DNA of 64,000 nucleotides from Sulfurimonas xiamenensis (GTDB lineage Bacteria; Campylobacterota; Campylobacteria; Campylobacterales; Sulfurimonadaceae): NCBI RefSeq assembly GCF_009258045.1, contig NZ_CP041166.1, positions 248,001 to 312,000 of the forward strand, read 5' to 3'. Shown piece by piece: positions 23,476 to 32,744 of this stretch (position 1 is its first letter; each line of letters starts with the position of its first letter). The notes under the pieces were generated by a model. It saw only the letters and a program-made list of their open reading frames with translations, ran no database searches and was not told where the DNA came from. The position numbers and the translations under genes were made by a program.

Positions 23476-24348
23476 ATGCCAACTATAAAAAGTAAGATAA
23501 GCAGACTTTATCGACATATAAAGTTTTTTGCAACAATTTTTGTAGATAAAGATCTTACTTTTTATGCGGCAAGTCTTAGTTTTTACACTATTTTTACACT
23601 TATTCCTCTTCTTTTGATAGTTCTTACTCTATTTACTTCATTGCCAAGTTTTTCGGAGCATTATGAAAAGATTGAGGAGTTTATATTTTCAAATCTGATG
23701 CCTGTAAATTCTGAAACTCTGATGAGCCATATCAACTCTTTTTTAGAAAATTCTGTTGAGATGAGTATGATAAGTTTTGTTATAGTTATCATCTCATCGC
23801 TTCTCTTTTTTCAAAATTTTGAGTATATTGCAAATAAGATTTTTCATGCAAAAAAAAGAGGTTTTTGGGATAGCGTTACAACATTTTGGACGCTTTTGAC
23901 GCTGACTCCTATCGGACTTGGAGCTTCATTTTATATAACCGGCTATGTCGCCTCTTTGATGGCAAGCACGGAGTATATATCTGATATAAATATTCTTCCT
24001 TATGTTCCTTATGTTATTATTTGGGCGCTATTTTTTCTAATATTTCAAATTGTTGCAAATACAAAAGTGAATGTAAAAGCTGCTCTTATCAGCTCATTTA
24101 TCACCTCTGCTGTTTTTAGTATTGCAAAAAACAGTTTTATCTATTATGTTTTTTATAACAAATCATATGCAACAATATATGGCTCGTTTTCTATTGTTAT
24201 GTTTCTGTTTTTGTGGATTTATGTTTCGTGGATAGTGTTTGTTTACGGTTTGAAACTATGCTACATGATACATAGAGTATATGAAAAGAGTGCAGCAAAA
24301 CAGCAGCAAAAACCAGATGAGAATTCTGTAGAATATAGCTCCAACTGA
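23476..24348 (+). CDS. YihY/BrkB family inner-membrane protein
   Basis: A 290-residue integral membrane protein with about six hydrophobic segments. The family signature is KDLTFYAASLSFYTIFTLIPLLL near residues 24-46. The central WTLLTLTPIG and C-terminal YGSFSIVMFLFLWIYVSW segments also fit. The YihY/BrkB family was once called ribonuclease BN, but that function is wrong; its role is unknown and may involve transport or envelope maintenance. It starts 6 bases after glcD. Its 3' end overlaps the convergent comEC gene by 93 bases. Confidence 0.85.
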   Translation: MPTIKSKISRLYRHIKFFATIFVDKDLTFYAASLSFYTIFTLIPLLLIVLTLFTSLPSFSEHYEKIEEFIFSNLMPVNSETLMSHINSFLENSVEMSMISFVIVIISSLLFFQNFEYIANKIFHAKKRGFWDSVTTFWTLLTLTPIGLGASFYITGYVASLMASTEYISDINILPYVPYVIIWALFFLIFQIVANTKVNVKAALISSFITSAVFSIAKNSFIYYVFYNKSYATIYGSFSIVMFLFLWIYVSWIVFVYGLKLCYMIHRVYEKSAAKQQQKPDENSVEYSSN

Positions 24349-25518
24349 GATAGCAAGATAAGATAAAAACAAAAATAGATCCAGTTTTATTAAAATACCC
24401 TCTTTGTTTAGTTTTAAAAGCCAAATAAGCGCAGGGTCAAAAAAATCTCCAAAACCAACTATATGAAGCAGGATACTCAGCGGATAAAAGAGCGTAAAAA
24501 GTATTGTCCAGAGGATTGAGAGCGGATGATAGAGACTGAAGTTTCCAAAGATGGCTAGTGAAAAAGGCAGCATTAATAGATAGACCCAGAGGGGCAGAAG
24601 TATAAATTGCCATATTTTGTTTAAATTTTTAAAGTGAATTAAAAAGAGAAATATATAAAAAACTCCGCTTGCTGAGAGCCAAAAACCAAGAGAAAAACAG
24701 AGACGCGGGAAAAAAGCCAAAAGTAGTAAAAGTGTTAAAAACAGCGTCTGCATCGAAACTATTTTAATCCCTCTGTCATAAAGAATAAACCCTGCCAAAA
24801 GCATCCCAAAAGCACGGATAAGCGAGGGCGGCGAATCTAAAAAGAGCATATATGCAAAAAGCAGTATGGCTGTAATAAAAAAGATATCTCGTTTTGCATT
24901 TGTATATGGAAAAAATCTATCTTGAGCAAAAGCATAAACAGGACGGATGAAAAAAAAGAGCAGAGCGCTCAATACCCCAAGATGAAAACCGCTGATAGCC
25001 AGCAGATGCGAAACACCAAGATAAGAGAATGTTTTTTGCAGCTCCCACTCCAAAGGGGTTGCAGTATAGAGAGCATGATAGATATTTGCAATATTTGCAT
25101 CTTTATGTGAAGAGGAGATGTGTGCGTTTAGTTTCTGTTTTATACTCTTTTTATTTTCTATCTTTATAATTTTACTAGGAGCGTAAAATGTCGTAAGGTA
25201 TTTGTAGAAATTTAAATCCTTTGGCCATATTTCAAGCTCTATTTCGTTGTTTTTTATATTATGAAGCGATTTTTTGGCAGTTGTATAAAAAGTAAGACCA
25301 TCTTCGTTTTTAAGTTTTAACACTTGATAGGTTCTGCCGTTTTTTGCTTTGAGGTATTGTTTTAAAACAGTCGCTTTTACAAGCGCTGAGTCAAATATAG
25401 TAAACTCTTTATAGTTTTTATATTCTAGCAGAAGTGAAAAAAGAAAAATGGCAAAAGAGATTAGGAAGAAGATGAAAAAGTCTCTTTTCTTGTTAAAAAG
25501 CGAGACTCTTTCTATCAT
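24256..25518 (-). CDS. comEC: Competence protein ComEC/Rec2, short form
   Basis: Inner-membrane channel that imports single-stranded DNA during natural transformation; 420 residues. An N-terminal membrane segment and small beta-rich domain (about 45-120) are followed by the competence domain, with the signature LGVSHLLAISGFHLGVLSALL and about eight membrane helices. The C-terminal metallo-beta-lactamase domain of longer ComEC proteins is absent, as in Campylobacter and Helicobacter versions. It follows dnaB by 10 bases and is probably in the ispG-dnaB-comEC operon. It overlaps the convergent YihY gene by 93 bases. Confidence 0.88.
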   Translation of the reverse strand: MIERVSLFNKKRDFFIFFLISFAIFLFSLLLEYKNYKEFTIFDSALVKATVLKQYLKAKNGRTYQVLKLKNEDGLTFYTTAKKSLHNIKNNEIELEIWPKDLNFYKYLTTFYAPSKIIKIENKKSIKQKLNAHISSSHKDANIANIYHALYTATPLEWELQKTFSYLGVSHLLAISGFHLGVLSALLFFFIRPVYAFAQDRFFPYTNAKRDIFFITAILLFAYMLFLDSPPSLIRAFGMLLAGFILYDRGIKIVSMQTLFLTLLLLLAFFPRLCFSLGFWLSASGVFYIFLFLIHFKNLNKIWQFILLPLWVYLLMLPFSLAIFGNFSLYHPLSILWTILFTLFYPLSILLHIVGFGDFFDPALIWLLKLNKEGILIKLDLFLFLSYLAISVGAIFYRILIWFLLLFCCTLFIYSMYHVA

Positions 25519-25528
25519 TTAGAACACT

Positions 25529-26980
25529 TTAAAGCGGCGGCATTGAAATAGTATCGTTTCCGACATCAATATTTGCAGAGCGGGTATCTACATTTTCATA
25601 AACGGTTTCTATAGCTTTTGCATAACCAGGAGAATCAACAAAACGGGTGAGTTTTTTCTGAAAAACCAGTTTTACATGTCCAGTCGGACCATTTCTCTGC
25701 TTGCCAATAATGATTTCAGCGTCCTCTTCCTCTTTTTCAATATAAGTTGGAGTAAACTCTTTTCCTTCGGCTTTAGCAGCTTTTTCTCGCTCTTTTTCTT
25801 CTTTGTAAAGATAGACATCGTCGCGGTATACAAAGAGGATAATATCGGCATCTTGTTCAATCGAGCCAGATTCACGGATGTCGCTAAGCATCGGTCTTTT
25901 ATCGTTTCTGGATTCAAGTCCGCGGTTTAGCTGAGAGAGCGCAACAATCGGCATATTTAACTCTCTGGCGAGCATTTTGAGTCCGCGGGAGATATCTGAG
26001 ACTTGAAGGTGTCTATCCTGATTTCCAATACCCTGCATAATCTGGAGGTAGTCGATGACCGCTATCTCTATCTCGGGATGCTGATTTTTGAGTTTTCGCA
26101 GTTTTGAGCGGAGCTGGTTTATGTTTATGCTTCCTTGATCATCTACAAAAAGTTTTGCATTGTTCATTTTGTCTATGGCACCGTTGAGCGAACTCCACTG
26201 ATCATCACTCATATCTCCTACACGAAGCTTTTGAAGAGGAATGGATGTTTGAATGGATAAAAGACGCAGCATAAGCTGTTCTGCAGGCATCTCAAGTGAA
26301 AAAAACGCGACACCTTTTCCCTTTGTAATAAGGCTGTTTACAGTGTTTAGTATAAAAGAAGTTTTTCCCATCGCTGGCCTAGCCGCCACGATAACCAAGT
26401 CCCCTTTTCCAAAGCCTGTTGTCATTTTGTTAAGTTCATGAAATCCGGTATCAACGCCGACTAAGACATTGTTGCCGCGAGCTTTCATCTCTTTTATATA
26501 CTCCATAGTGTCAAAGGTTATTTTTGGGGAGTCTTTGAAGTCATTTGTTTGATTGTCCCGTGTTATTTCATATAGCTTCTTCTCAACTATGTCTATAACC
26601 TCGGCACTTGGTAGTTCCTCTTCTACTGTGACTCTTTTGATTTCTGTTGTAAGCGTTAAAAGATGGCGTTTTAGCGATTTGTCTTTTATCTCATCCACAT
26701 AGGCTTTTGTGTTTGAGATGGGGTTAGCTGAGAGAATCTCAAGCATAACGCTTTCGTCAAATTTTTTTATTCTGATAAGCTCTTTTTTTATAAACTCTTC
26801 ATCTATTGGTTGATCTTTTTGTAAAAGAAGCAGCATAACGCCAAATATATCTTGGTGTGCGGGAAGATAAAAATCATCCTTTTTTAACACGACGCTAAGC
26901 TCATCAAACTGGCTTGGTTCAAAAACTATTGAACTTAAGATGCTTCGCTCAAAAGCTAAATTATATAAATTTTCCTGCAT
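25529..26980 (-). CDS. dnaB: Replicative DNA helicase DnaB
   Basis: Hexameric helicase that unwinds DNA at the fork; 483 residues. The N-terminal helical domain (about 1-105) is followed by a linker and the RecA-like domain with Walker A RPAMGKTS (201-208). The Walker B region is IEIAVIDYLQIM, with LSQLNRGLE and the arginine-finger region after it. No intein interrupts the gene. The start ATG overlaps the ispG stop in TAATG, so translation is probably coupled. Confidence 0.96.
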   Translation of the reverse strand: MQENLYNLAFERSILSSIVFEPSQFDELSVVLKKDDFYLPAHQDIFGVMLLLLQKDQPIDEEFIKKELIRIKKFDESVMLEILSANPISNTKAYVDEIKDKSLKRHLLTLTTEIKRVTVEEELPSAEVIDIVEKKLYEITRDNQTNDFKDSPKITFDTMEYIKEMKARGNNVLVGVDTGFHELNKMTTGFGKGDLVIVAARPAMGKTSFILNTVNSLITKGKGVAFFSLEMPAEQLMLRLLSIQTSIPLQKLRVGDMSDDQWSSLNGAIDKMNNAKLFVDDQGSININQLRSKLRKLKNQHPEIEIAVIDYLQIMQGIGNQDRHLQVSDISRGLKMLARELNMPIVALSQLNRGLESRNDKRPMLSDIRESGSIEQDADIILFVYRDDVYLYKEEKEREKAAKAEGKEFTPTYIEKEEEDAEIIIGKQRNGPTGHVKLVFQKKLTRFVDSPGYAKAIETVYENVDTRSANIDVGNDTISMPPL

Positions 26981-28041
26981 TACTGAAATTCACTTGCCAT
27001 TTTTTCTACTTCGGCTACAAATCTGTCCACAAGTTCGCTCTCATCAAGGTTTGCAACCACTTCGCCTTTTACCATAATAAGCCCTTTGCCTTTACCGTAA
27101 GCAATAGCTACATCGGCATGCGCAGCTTCGCCTATGGCATTAACGACACATCCCATTACAGAAACATTTAAAGGCGCTTTGATGTGTGCAGTTCTTTCCT
27201 CTATCTCACCGACGGCGCTTACCAGATCCGCTTCTATGCGTCCGCATGTCGGGCATGAGATGATATTTAAGCCATCTTTTGCTGCTCCGCTGTCTTTTAA
27301 AATGGCACGCGCAACTTTGATCTCCTCTTCAAGCTCTCCTGTGATACTTACTCTCATGGTATCGCCGATGCCATCAAGCAGAAGTGAACCAAGTCCGATA
27401 GCACTTTTAACGGTTGCATGAAAAAGCGTTCCGGCTTCTGTGACTCCAAGATGAAACGGGTAGTTGTTTTTTGGGCGGAGCATTCTGTATGCATCAACCG
27501 TTCTCTCAACATCGCTTGCTTTAAGAGAGATTTTGATCTCATTAAATCCTAAATCTTCAAGATATTTTATGTTGTACTCAGCTGAAGCCACCATTGCCTC
27601 TGCAGTCTGTCCGTATCTGTTTAAAAACTCTTTTTCCAAACTTCCCGAGTTTACGCCTATGCGGATAGGAATATTGCGCGCCTGACACGCTTTTACCACC
27701 TCTTTTACACGCTCTTTGGAGCCGATATTGCCAGGATTTATACGGATACACTCTACAACTTCCGCTGCTACAAGGGCAAGACGATGGTTAAAGTGAATAT
27801 CTGCTACAAGCGGAAGCGAAATCTGCTCTTTGATGGATTTAAGCGCAAGAGCATCTTCCATTTGCGGAACTGCCACACGAACGATATCACACCCTGCAAA
27901 GTGCAAGCGTTTTATCTGCTCAACCGTAGATGTAACATCAGAAGTTTTTGAAAATGTCATTGACTGCACAGAGATAGGTGCATCACCGCCTACTGCTACA
28001 CTGCCGACATATATTTTTTTGGTTGGATATCTTTTTATCAT
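26980..28041 (-). CDS. ispG: 4-hydroxy-3-methylbut-2-enyl diphosphate synthase
   Basis: 4Fe-4S enzyme that converts the cyclic diphosphate MEcPP to HMBPP in the MEP isoprenoid pathway; 353 residues. The cluster ligands are C263 and C266 (SCPTCGR), C298 (GCVVN) and E305. A TIM-barrel N-terminal domain begins [12 protein letters not shown] and includes MTFSKTSD and the R-INPGNIG signature. It is the first gene of the ispG-dnaB-comEC group; the link to DNA genes is positional, not metabolic. Confidence 0.96.
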   Translation of the reverse strand: MIKRYPTKKIYVGSVAVGGDAPISVQSMTFSKTSDVTSTVEQIKRLHFAGCDIVRVAVPQMEDALALKSIKEQISLPLVADIHFNHRLALVAAEVVECIRINPGNIGSKERVKEVVKACQARNIPIRIGVNSGSLEKEFLNRYGQTAEAMVASAEYNIKYLEDLGFNEIKISLKASDVERTVDAYRMLRPKNNYPFHLGVTEAGTLFHATVKSAIGLGSLLLDGIGDTMRVSITGELEEEIKVARAILKDSGAAKDGLNIISCPTCGRIEADLVSAVGEIEERTAHIKAPLNVSVMGCVVNAIGEAAHADVAIAYGKGKGLIMVKGEVVANLDESELVDRFVAEVEKMASEFQ

Positions 28042-28078
28042 AAAAGAGATTTTATCTTGTTTGGACTAAAAAGGTGCT

Positions 28079-28111
28079 TTATTTTCACATGTAAGTTACA
28101 TGTGAAAATAA
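28079..28111 (-). terminator. Long perfect palindrome after the copper receptor gene
   Basis: Two perfect 16-base arms (28079-28094 and 28096-28111) around a single base. On the minus strand it begins 8 bases after the receptor stop codon and its right arm ends in AAAATAA. A CTTTTT run follows about 10 bases later. It probably ends the receptor transcript. It is unusually perfect, and could also act as an operator or transcript end for ispG-side genes. Confidence 0.6.
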
Positions 28112-28118
28112 GAAAGGG

Positions 28119-30095
28119 TTAAAATTTAAAAGTGAGGTTTGTGTAGATATATCTTCCAGGTTCGTTAAGAAGCATTGTATCTGTTGAGCCAGTAGTAAGA
28201 AGAATTAAATCTGCATATGTGTTTGAGAGAGCATATGTTTCATCAAAAAGATTGTTTACGCCCAGTGTAAAATCAAAGTTTTTGTTTACTGCATGTTTTA
28301 CCTTTAGGTTTACAATCGCCCATGAATCAAGCTCTTGCTCGCCGCTGTCTGCATCAAAATCATCCCATTTGTCAGAAGCTTGTACTTCAAGCGTAGCTAC
28401 AGAGTTTGTCATATACTCATAGTTTAGAGCAATATCTCCTCTTAGAGGTGCGATATCTGCCAAGTCCTCATCTGCACCAGGTGCCACATCATCTTTTTCA
28501 CCGACTTTATATGATGCTTTCATATCAACAGTAAGTGCATCTGTAGCATAGATGGATGTGCTTAACTCTGCTCCATATACAGTTGCATCGATATTATTGA
28601 AAGTGTTTGCAGTTTTATTAAAATAGATATAGTCTTCCAACATAGAGTAGAATGCTTTGACTTTAAAGTTCATCATATTGTTATTTAGCTCATATCCTAA
28701 ATCTACTTCTGTGTTTGTTGTTTGCTCTAAGTCTTCATTTCCTGAAGGACTTACAAGATAAAGCTCTCTTGGATCCGGAACACGACTTGCCTGACCAACA
28801 CCTAAGAAGATTTTATTTGTTTCATTGAGGTTATATGTAGTGAGTAGATTTGCACTAATTGCATCATAGTCTCTTTTTCTTTTTGACACATCATCAGGTG
28901 TAATCTCCGTATCATCAAGTCTTGCACCGGCTTCAATATCAAAATCACCGAATGTTTTTTCAACTTTTGCAAAAGCAGCCATATTTTCAGTTTCAGTATG
29001 TGTTAAACTAGTTGAAATTGATGCTGGAATAACAGCTCCAGTTGCCACAGTAGTATTGTAATACTTCCCTTCCCATGTTCTTCTGCTTCCATCAAGTCCA
29101 AATAGAAGATTGTATCCATATACATCGAAGCTGTTTTTTAGTTTTAGCCCCTGCATAGTTGTTTTTAAGTGGTTTGTTCTGTACCAGCCATTAGTAGCAG
29201 CTGTATTTCTGTATCTTGTATCCATAGGATGGTCAACATCTGAGTAGTAGTATTTTAGATTGAGATTTTTGTAAATATCGCTGATGTTTTGTACATCGTA
29301 AGCTATACTGTAGATATTTGAGTAGTCATATGCAGCATCCATTTTAGAGTTTGGATAGAGTACATCATCACTTCTATTGTTTGTCATGCTTAAACGGAGT
29401 TCCTGATCATCAGTAACAGTTATATATGCTTTTGCCATAAGAGATTTTTTCTTATACGCTTCCATATCTTCATATTGACTTTGGTACTTAAAAGGCGTAG
29501 TAGCTTTTAAGTTTGTTTGTTCTGCCAAAGTATTTCCGTCACCATCTTCATACTGATCGCTTGATTCGCTTGACCCGCTTATTAAAACTCTGATAAAGTC
29601 ATTTCCGCCGCTAACAGTAGCGCCTACTTTTCTGTAGTTCCAGCTTCCAACACCAAATGTAACCTCACCGCTTAAATCTTTTGTAGGCTCTTTTGTTGTT
29701 ATTTTAAGTCCGCCGCTAAGTGTTCCAAAGTTTTCAACATCATAAGGCCCTTCAATAACCTCAATATCCTCAATCTGACTTGTTACGATATGAGATGTCG
29801 GTGGGTCCATTCTGTTTGGACATGCACCAAAAATTTTTGTGCCGTCAACATCAACAGAGATATTGTCTCTTTTTTGACCGCGGATGTATATATCGTTCGC
29901 GATTCCGCTACGACGGTTCATATCGATGCTTGGTACACTTGAACTTAGCGCTTGTGCTAAATCAGCAGATAGTTGAGCTTCCTGGCTAACCTCTGTTATT
30001 GTTGTTGATTCTATACTGATTTTAGGGAGTTGTATCTCACTTGCATTTAAAACAGCAACAACAGTTAATGATAATGGAATTATTTTTTTATACAT
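28119..30095 (-). CDS. TonB-dependent copper receptor (OprC/NosA-like)
   Basis: A 658-residue outer-membrane TonB-dependent porin. The signal peptide ends near residue 18 and the plug (about 40-135) has IYIRGQKRDNISVDVDGTK. The sequence GACPNRMDPPTSHI puts C92 and M96 in a CxxxM motif, and DVDHPMD gives H289 and M291 as HxM. Pseudomonas OprC binds copper through exactly such a CxxxM-HxM pair, and NosA supplies copper for N2O reductase. The barrel ends in phenylalanine. Copper uptake is therefore inferred with good support. It is a single gene with a terminator palindrome. Confidence 0.88.
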   Translation of the reverse strand: MYKKIIPLSLTVVAVLNASEIQLPKISIESTTITEVSQEAQLSADLAQALSSSVPSIDMNRRSGIANDIYIRGQKRDNISVDVDGTKIFGACPNRMDPPTSHIVTSQIEDIEVIEGPYDVENFGTLSGGLKITTKEPTKDLSGEVTFGVGSWNYRKVGATVSGGNDFIRVLISGSSESSDQYEDGDGNTLAEQTNLKATTPFKYQSQYEDMEAYKKKSLMAKAYITVTDDQELRLSMTNNRSDDVLYPNSKMDAAYDYSNIYSIAYDVQNISDIYKNLNLKYYYSDVDHPMDTRYRNTAATNGWYRTNHLKTTMQGLKLKNSFDVYGYNLLFGLDGSRRTWEGKYYNTTVATGAVIPASISTSLTHTETENMAAFAKVEKTFGDFDIEAGARLDDTEITPDDVSKRKRDYDAISANLLTTYNLNETNKIFLGVGQASRVPDPRELYLVSPSGNEDLEQTTNTEVDLGYELNNNMMNFKVKAFYSMLEDYIYFNKTANTFNNIDATVYGAELSTSIYATDALTVDMKASYKVGEKDDVAPGADEDLADIAPLRGDIALNYEYMTNSVATLEVQASDKWDDFDADSGEQELDSWAIVNLKVKHAVNKNFDFTLGVNNLFDETYALSNTYADLILLTTGSTDTMLLNEPGRYIYTNLTFKF

Positions 30096-30193
30096 GTTAT
30101 AACCTACCTTTATTTTCTAAATTACTCCATTGTATAATTAAAGTGTTAAAATAGTGTTAAGTCAAAGAGAAAATAATATGATAAAATTGCATT

Positions 30194-30355
30194 ATGAGTA
30201 AAATAGAAAAGATAAAAAGAGTTATTTTAATAATTTTAGGTTTAAGCCTTTCGGCTTATTTAATGTATAGCGGCTTTGCTATTTTAAATCAAGAGAGCTC
30301 GTCAGCAAGCCAGAGTAACTCCGCTAGCGAAGTTCATAGTAACACAGTGAAGTGA
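30194..30355 (+). CDS. Small single-helix membrane protein (53 residues)
   Basis: A short open frame from ATG at 30194 to TGA at 30353-30355. It starts MSKIEKIKR, followed by a hydrophobic stretch (VILIILGLSLSAYLMYSGFAIL) and a Ser-rich tail. The basic-then-hydrophobic pattern is that of a small inner-membrane protein. A TATAAT at 30133-30138 lies upstream, but no strong ribosome-binding site is visible. The 3' 54 bases overlap the convergent deiminase gene. It is not a recognised family and could be a chance frame, although the composition argues against that. Confidence 0.45.
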   Translation: MSKIEKIKRVILIILGLSLSAYLMYSGFAILNQESSSASQSNSASEVHSNTVK

Positions 30356-31300
30356 GCCATGCTGTTTTATAAGAGTGAAGCAGTCAACTCCGACTATCTC
30401 TTTTGTCGGAAAAGTTTTTTTAAAAATTTCTAGTGCTTCTGCATCCTGTTTCACTCCGTAAATCGGAACTAAAACAGCGCGGTTTACAAATAGAAAGTTT
30501 GCATAAGTAGCCGGCAGTCTCTCCCCCTCAAAATAACAAGCATCGCTCATTGGAAGTGCGATAAGTTTAAAATTATACTCACGAGCGTACGCTTTTAGCT
30601 CATCTTCCATAAGTTTTAACTCTTTGAAATGTTCATCGCTCTTATCTTCACATTTAACATACATAATCGTTTTTTCATCTACAAATCTTGCCAAAGTATC
30701 AATGTGTGAATCGGTATCATCCCCTGCCAGATAGCCATGGTTAAGATATAAAATTTTGCTCATTCCAAACAGCTTTTGAAGTTTTTGCGTCATCAGCTCT
30801 TTTGAGAGAGCTGCATTTCTGTTTTTATTTAACATGCACTCAGATGTCGTAAGGATAGTATCAACTCCGTTACTCTCAACGCCGCCGCCCTCTAAAATCA
30901 GATCTGCCTTTACGACCTCTTTATCGTAGCACTCTTTTAAACTCTGAGTCATCGCATTGTCTTTAGAAGCTTCAAATTTGCCGCCCCAGCCTGTAAAGGT
31001 AAAGTCAAGAAGTTTTATGTCTGAGCCGTCTTGAACACAAAGAGCAGAGCAGTCTCTTGCCCATGTGTCATTTGTTTCATACTCTGTAAAGTAGAGGTTT
31101 GCATTGGGAGAAAATCTTTTTTTTACACTCTCTATATTATCGCAAACCACAAGACATTTTTGATACTTGATAATTGCATTGATGATATTTATAAAAGTAT
31201 TCTGAGCTTCCTCCAGATACTCTGCCCAATCACTCTTTGCATGTGGAAATATTATTTGTGTAAAACTCTGCTCTTCAAACTCTGCAATTAGTCGTCTCAT
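30302..31300 (-). CDS. aguA: Agmatine deiminase / peptidyl-arginine deiminase family
   Basis: Hydrolyses agmatine to N-carbamoylputrescine and ammonia in polyamine synthesis; 332 residues. Family motifs are NDTWARD, GGGVESNG, the substrate-binding GDDTDSHIDTLARF and the catalytic Cys in HGSLHC (C319). The protein is close to Helicobacter and Campylobacter members. It diverges from alr with only 16 bases between the starts. The short tail after the catalytic cysteine (VTMNFASGVTLAC) is unusual and coincides with the overlapping small ORF. Confidence 0.9.
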   Translation of the reverse strand: MRRLIAEFEEQSFTQIIFPHAKSDWAEYLEEAQNTFINIINAIIKYQKCLVVCDNIESVKKRFSPNANLYFTEYETNDTWARDCSALCVQDGSDIKLLDFTFTGWGGKFEASKDNAMTQSLKECYDKEVVKADLILEGGGVESNGVDTILTTSECMLNKNRNAALSKELMTQKLQKLFGMSKILYLNHGYLAGDDTDSHIDTLARFVDEKTIMYVKCEDKSDEHFKELKLMEDELKAYAREYNFKLIALPMSDACYFEGERLPATYANFLFVNRAVLVPIYGVKQDAEALEIFKKTFPTKEIVGVDCFTLIKQHGSLHCVTMNFASGVTLAC

Positions 31301-31304
31301 CTGA

Positions 31305-31310
31305 TATAAT
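31305..31310 (+). promoter_or_regulatory. -10 box positioned for a leaderless alr transcript
   Basis: TATAAT followed by six bases and then the alr ATG at 31317. A start of transcription about 7 bases after the box would fall on the ATG itself. No Shine-Dalgarno sequence is present in the gap. Confidence 0.5.
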
Positions 31311-31316
31311 TCCTTT

Positions 31317-32336
31317 ATGGCTTACATAACTTTAAATAAAAACAATTTTTTTAATAATCTCGACATTATTGCAAATCGTACCAAAAGTGTAGATAAAATT
31401 GCTCTTGTTTTAAAAGACAACGCATATGGGCATGGCATTTTGGAGACAGCTTCCATGGCACAAGAGTATGGTATCAAAAAAGCAGTTGTTTGTTCATGCA
31501 AAGAGGCACAAAGTGTAGAGAGGTTTTTTGATTATATCTTGGTTTTAGGCGAAATACCAACTTTTAAAAGTGATAAAGTAAGATATACAATCAATGATAT
31601 AAACAGCATAGAGAAGTTTCCTCAAGGTACGAAAGTGGAGTTGAAAATTGATTCGGGAATGCACCGAAACGGCATAGCTATAGATGAGATAGAGAGTGCA
31701 TTTTTAAAAATCAAAGAGGCAAAACTTTTTTTGGAGGCTCTCTTTACACATCACAGAAGTGCGGATGAGCTTACAAGCGAATGGTTTTGGCAAAAAGAGA
31801 ATTTTAAAATAGCAAAGCAAAAAGCTGCCTTATTGGCAAAAGAGTTTGGTTTTGATGCACTTCGGTTTCACTCATCAAACTCTGCCGCACTCTTTAGGGA
31901 ATCGGATTTTGATGAAGATATGGCAAGAGTGGGCATTGCTGCTTATGGATGTATGGAACTTCCAAAAGCTCTTCATGTTGAGGGCTTTAAGCCTATTTTG
32001 TCTCTTTTTGCAAAAAAAATCTCATCAAGAAAGTTAAACAGGGGTGATAGAGTCGGTTACGGCGGTGACGGAGAGATTGTAAAAGAGTGTGTTGTTGGTA
32101 ACTATGATGTTGGTTACGGTGACGGATTTTTAAGAGTTTGTGCAGAAAATGGTTATAAAACTCCACAGGGTATAGAACTCCTCGGCAGAATCTCTATGGA
32201 TAACAGCTCATTTTTAAGCAATGAGAAGACTATTTTGGTTTTTGACGATGCCAGAGTTGCGTCAAAGTATGCCAAAACTATAAGTTATGAACTTTTAGCA
32301 TCTCTAAAACCCTCTATTAAAAGAGAGGTGCTATAG
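31317..32336 (+). CDS. alr: Alanine racemase
   Basis: PLP enzyme that makes D-alanine for peptidoglycan; 339 residues. The PLP lysine is K33 in VLKDNAYGHG. The substrate-binding MHRNG and barrel segment AFRFHSSNS-like (LRFHSSNSAALF) follow. The catalytic tyrosine lies in the C-terminal domain, within the VGYGDGFLRV region. The family is usually 360-370 residues; this shorter form is typical of epsilonproteobacteria. Its -10 box lies immediately before the ATG, so it may be translated from a leaderless mRNA. Confidence 0.93.
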   Translation: MAYITLNKNNFFNNLDIIANRTKSVDKIALVLKDNAYGHGILETASMAQEYGIKKAVVCSCKEAQSVERFFDYILVLGEIPTFKSDKVRYTINDINSIEKFPQGTKVELKIDSGMHRNGIAIDEIESAFLKIKEAKLFLEALFTHHRSADELTSEWFWQKENFKIAKQKAALLAKEFGFDALRFHSSNSAALFRESDFDEDMARVGIAAYGCMELPKALHVEGFKPILSLFAKKISSRKLNRGDRVGYGGDGEIVKECVVGNYDVGYGDGFLRVCAENGYKTPQGIELLGRISMDNSSFLSNEKTILVFDDARVASKYAKTISYELLASLKPSIKREVL

Positions 32337-32351
32337 CAGCTTTTTGTAAAA

Positions 32352-32744
32352 TTAAGAGCTTATTTTTACAACTGCAGCTGAAAAAATAACGCCGTCAATA
32401 CCCAGAATCGCGAGCTCTTCTATTTCATTCTCCTCTTCGATAAGAGTCAAAATCTTTGCATCAAAAAGATAGTTCTCTGCTAAGTTTTGCGCACTCTTGG
32501 CAAGCTTTTTATCAACAATAATATATGATGCGCCCAGAGATGAAGCATATAAAATCTCTGTAATGTTTTTTACATACAAAGCAACTTTAACAGAGTTTGA
32601 AATCGCATGATTTATGATATCTAGATTTTTTTCATTAAACTCTATAAAGAGGGTTGAAGATGGCGGAGTGTTTGATATGGAGGCAATATCAGACACATGA
32701 TAAAAATTTTCATTTTTTAAAAATCTATGACCGAAAAATATCAT
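32352..32744 (-). CDS. Uncharacterised beta/alpha protein
   Basis: A 130-residue protein that I do not recognise. I choose the ATG at 32744, which overlaps the previous stop as ATGA; a longer start would overlap it by 22 bases. The pattern of alternating beta strands and helices (VALYVKNITEILYASSLGASYIIVD, then ELAILGIDGVIFSAAV) resembles a piece of a TIM-barrel such as a phosphodiesterase, but no catalytic residues can be named. It is the last gene of the ribA-rsmG operon and is likely soluble. Confidence 0.65.
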   Translation of the reverse strand: MIFFGHRFLKNENFYHVSDIASISNTPPSSTLFIEFNEKNLDIINHAISNSVKVALYVKNITEILYASSLGASYIIVDKKLAKSAQNLAENYLFDAKILTLIEEENEIEELAILGIDGVIFSAAVVKISS

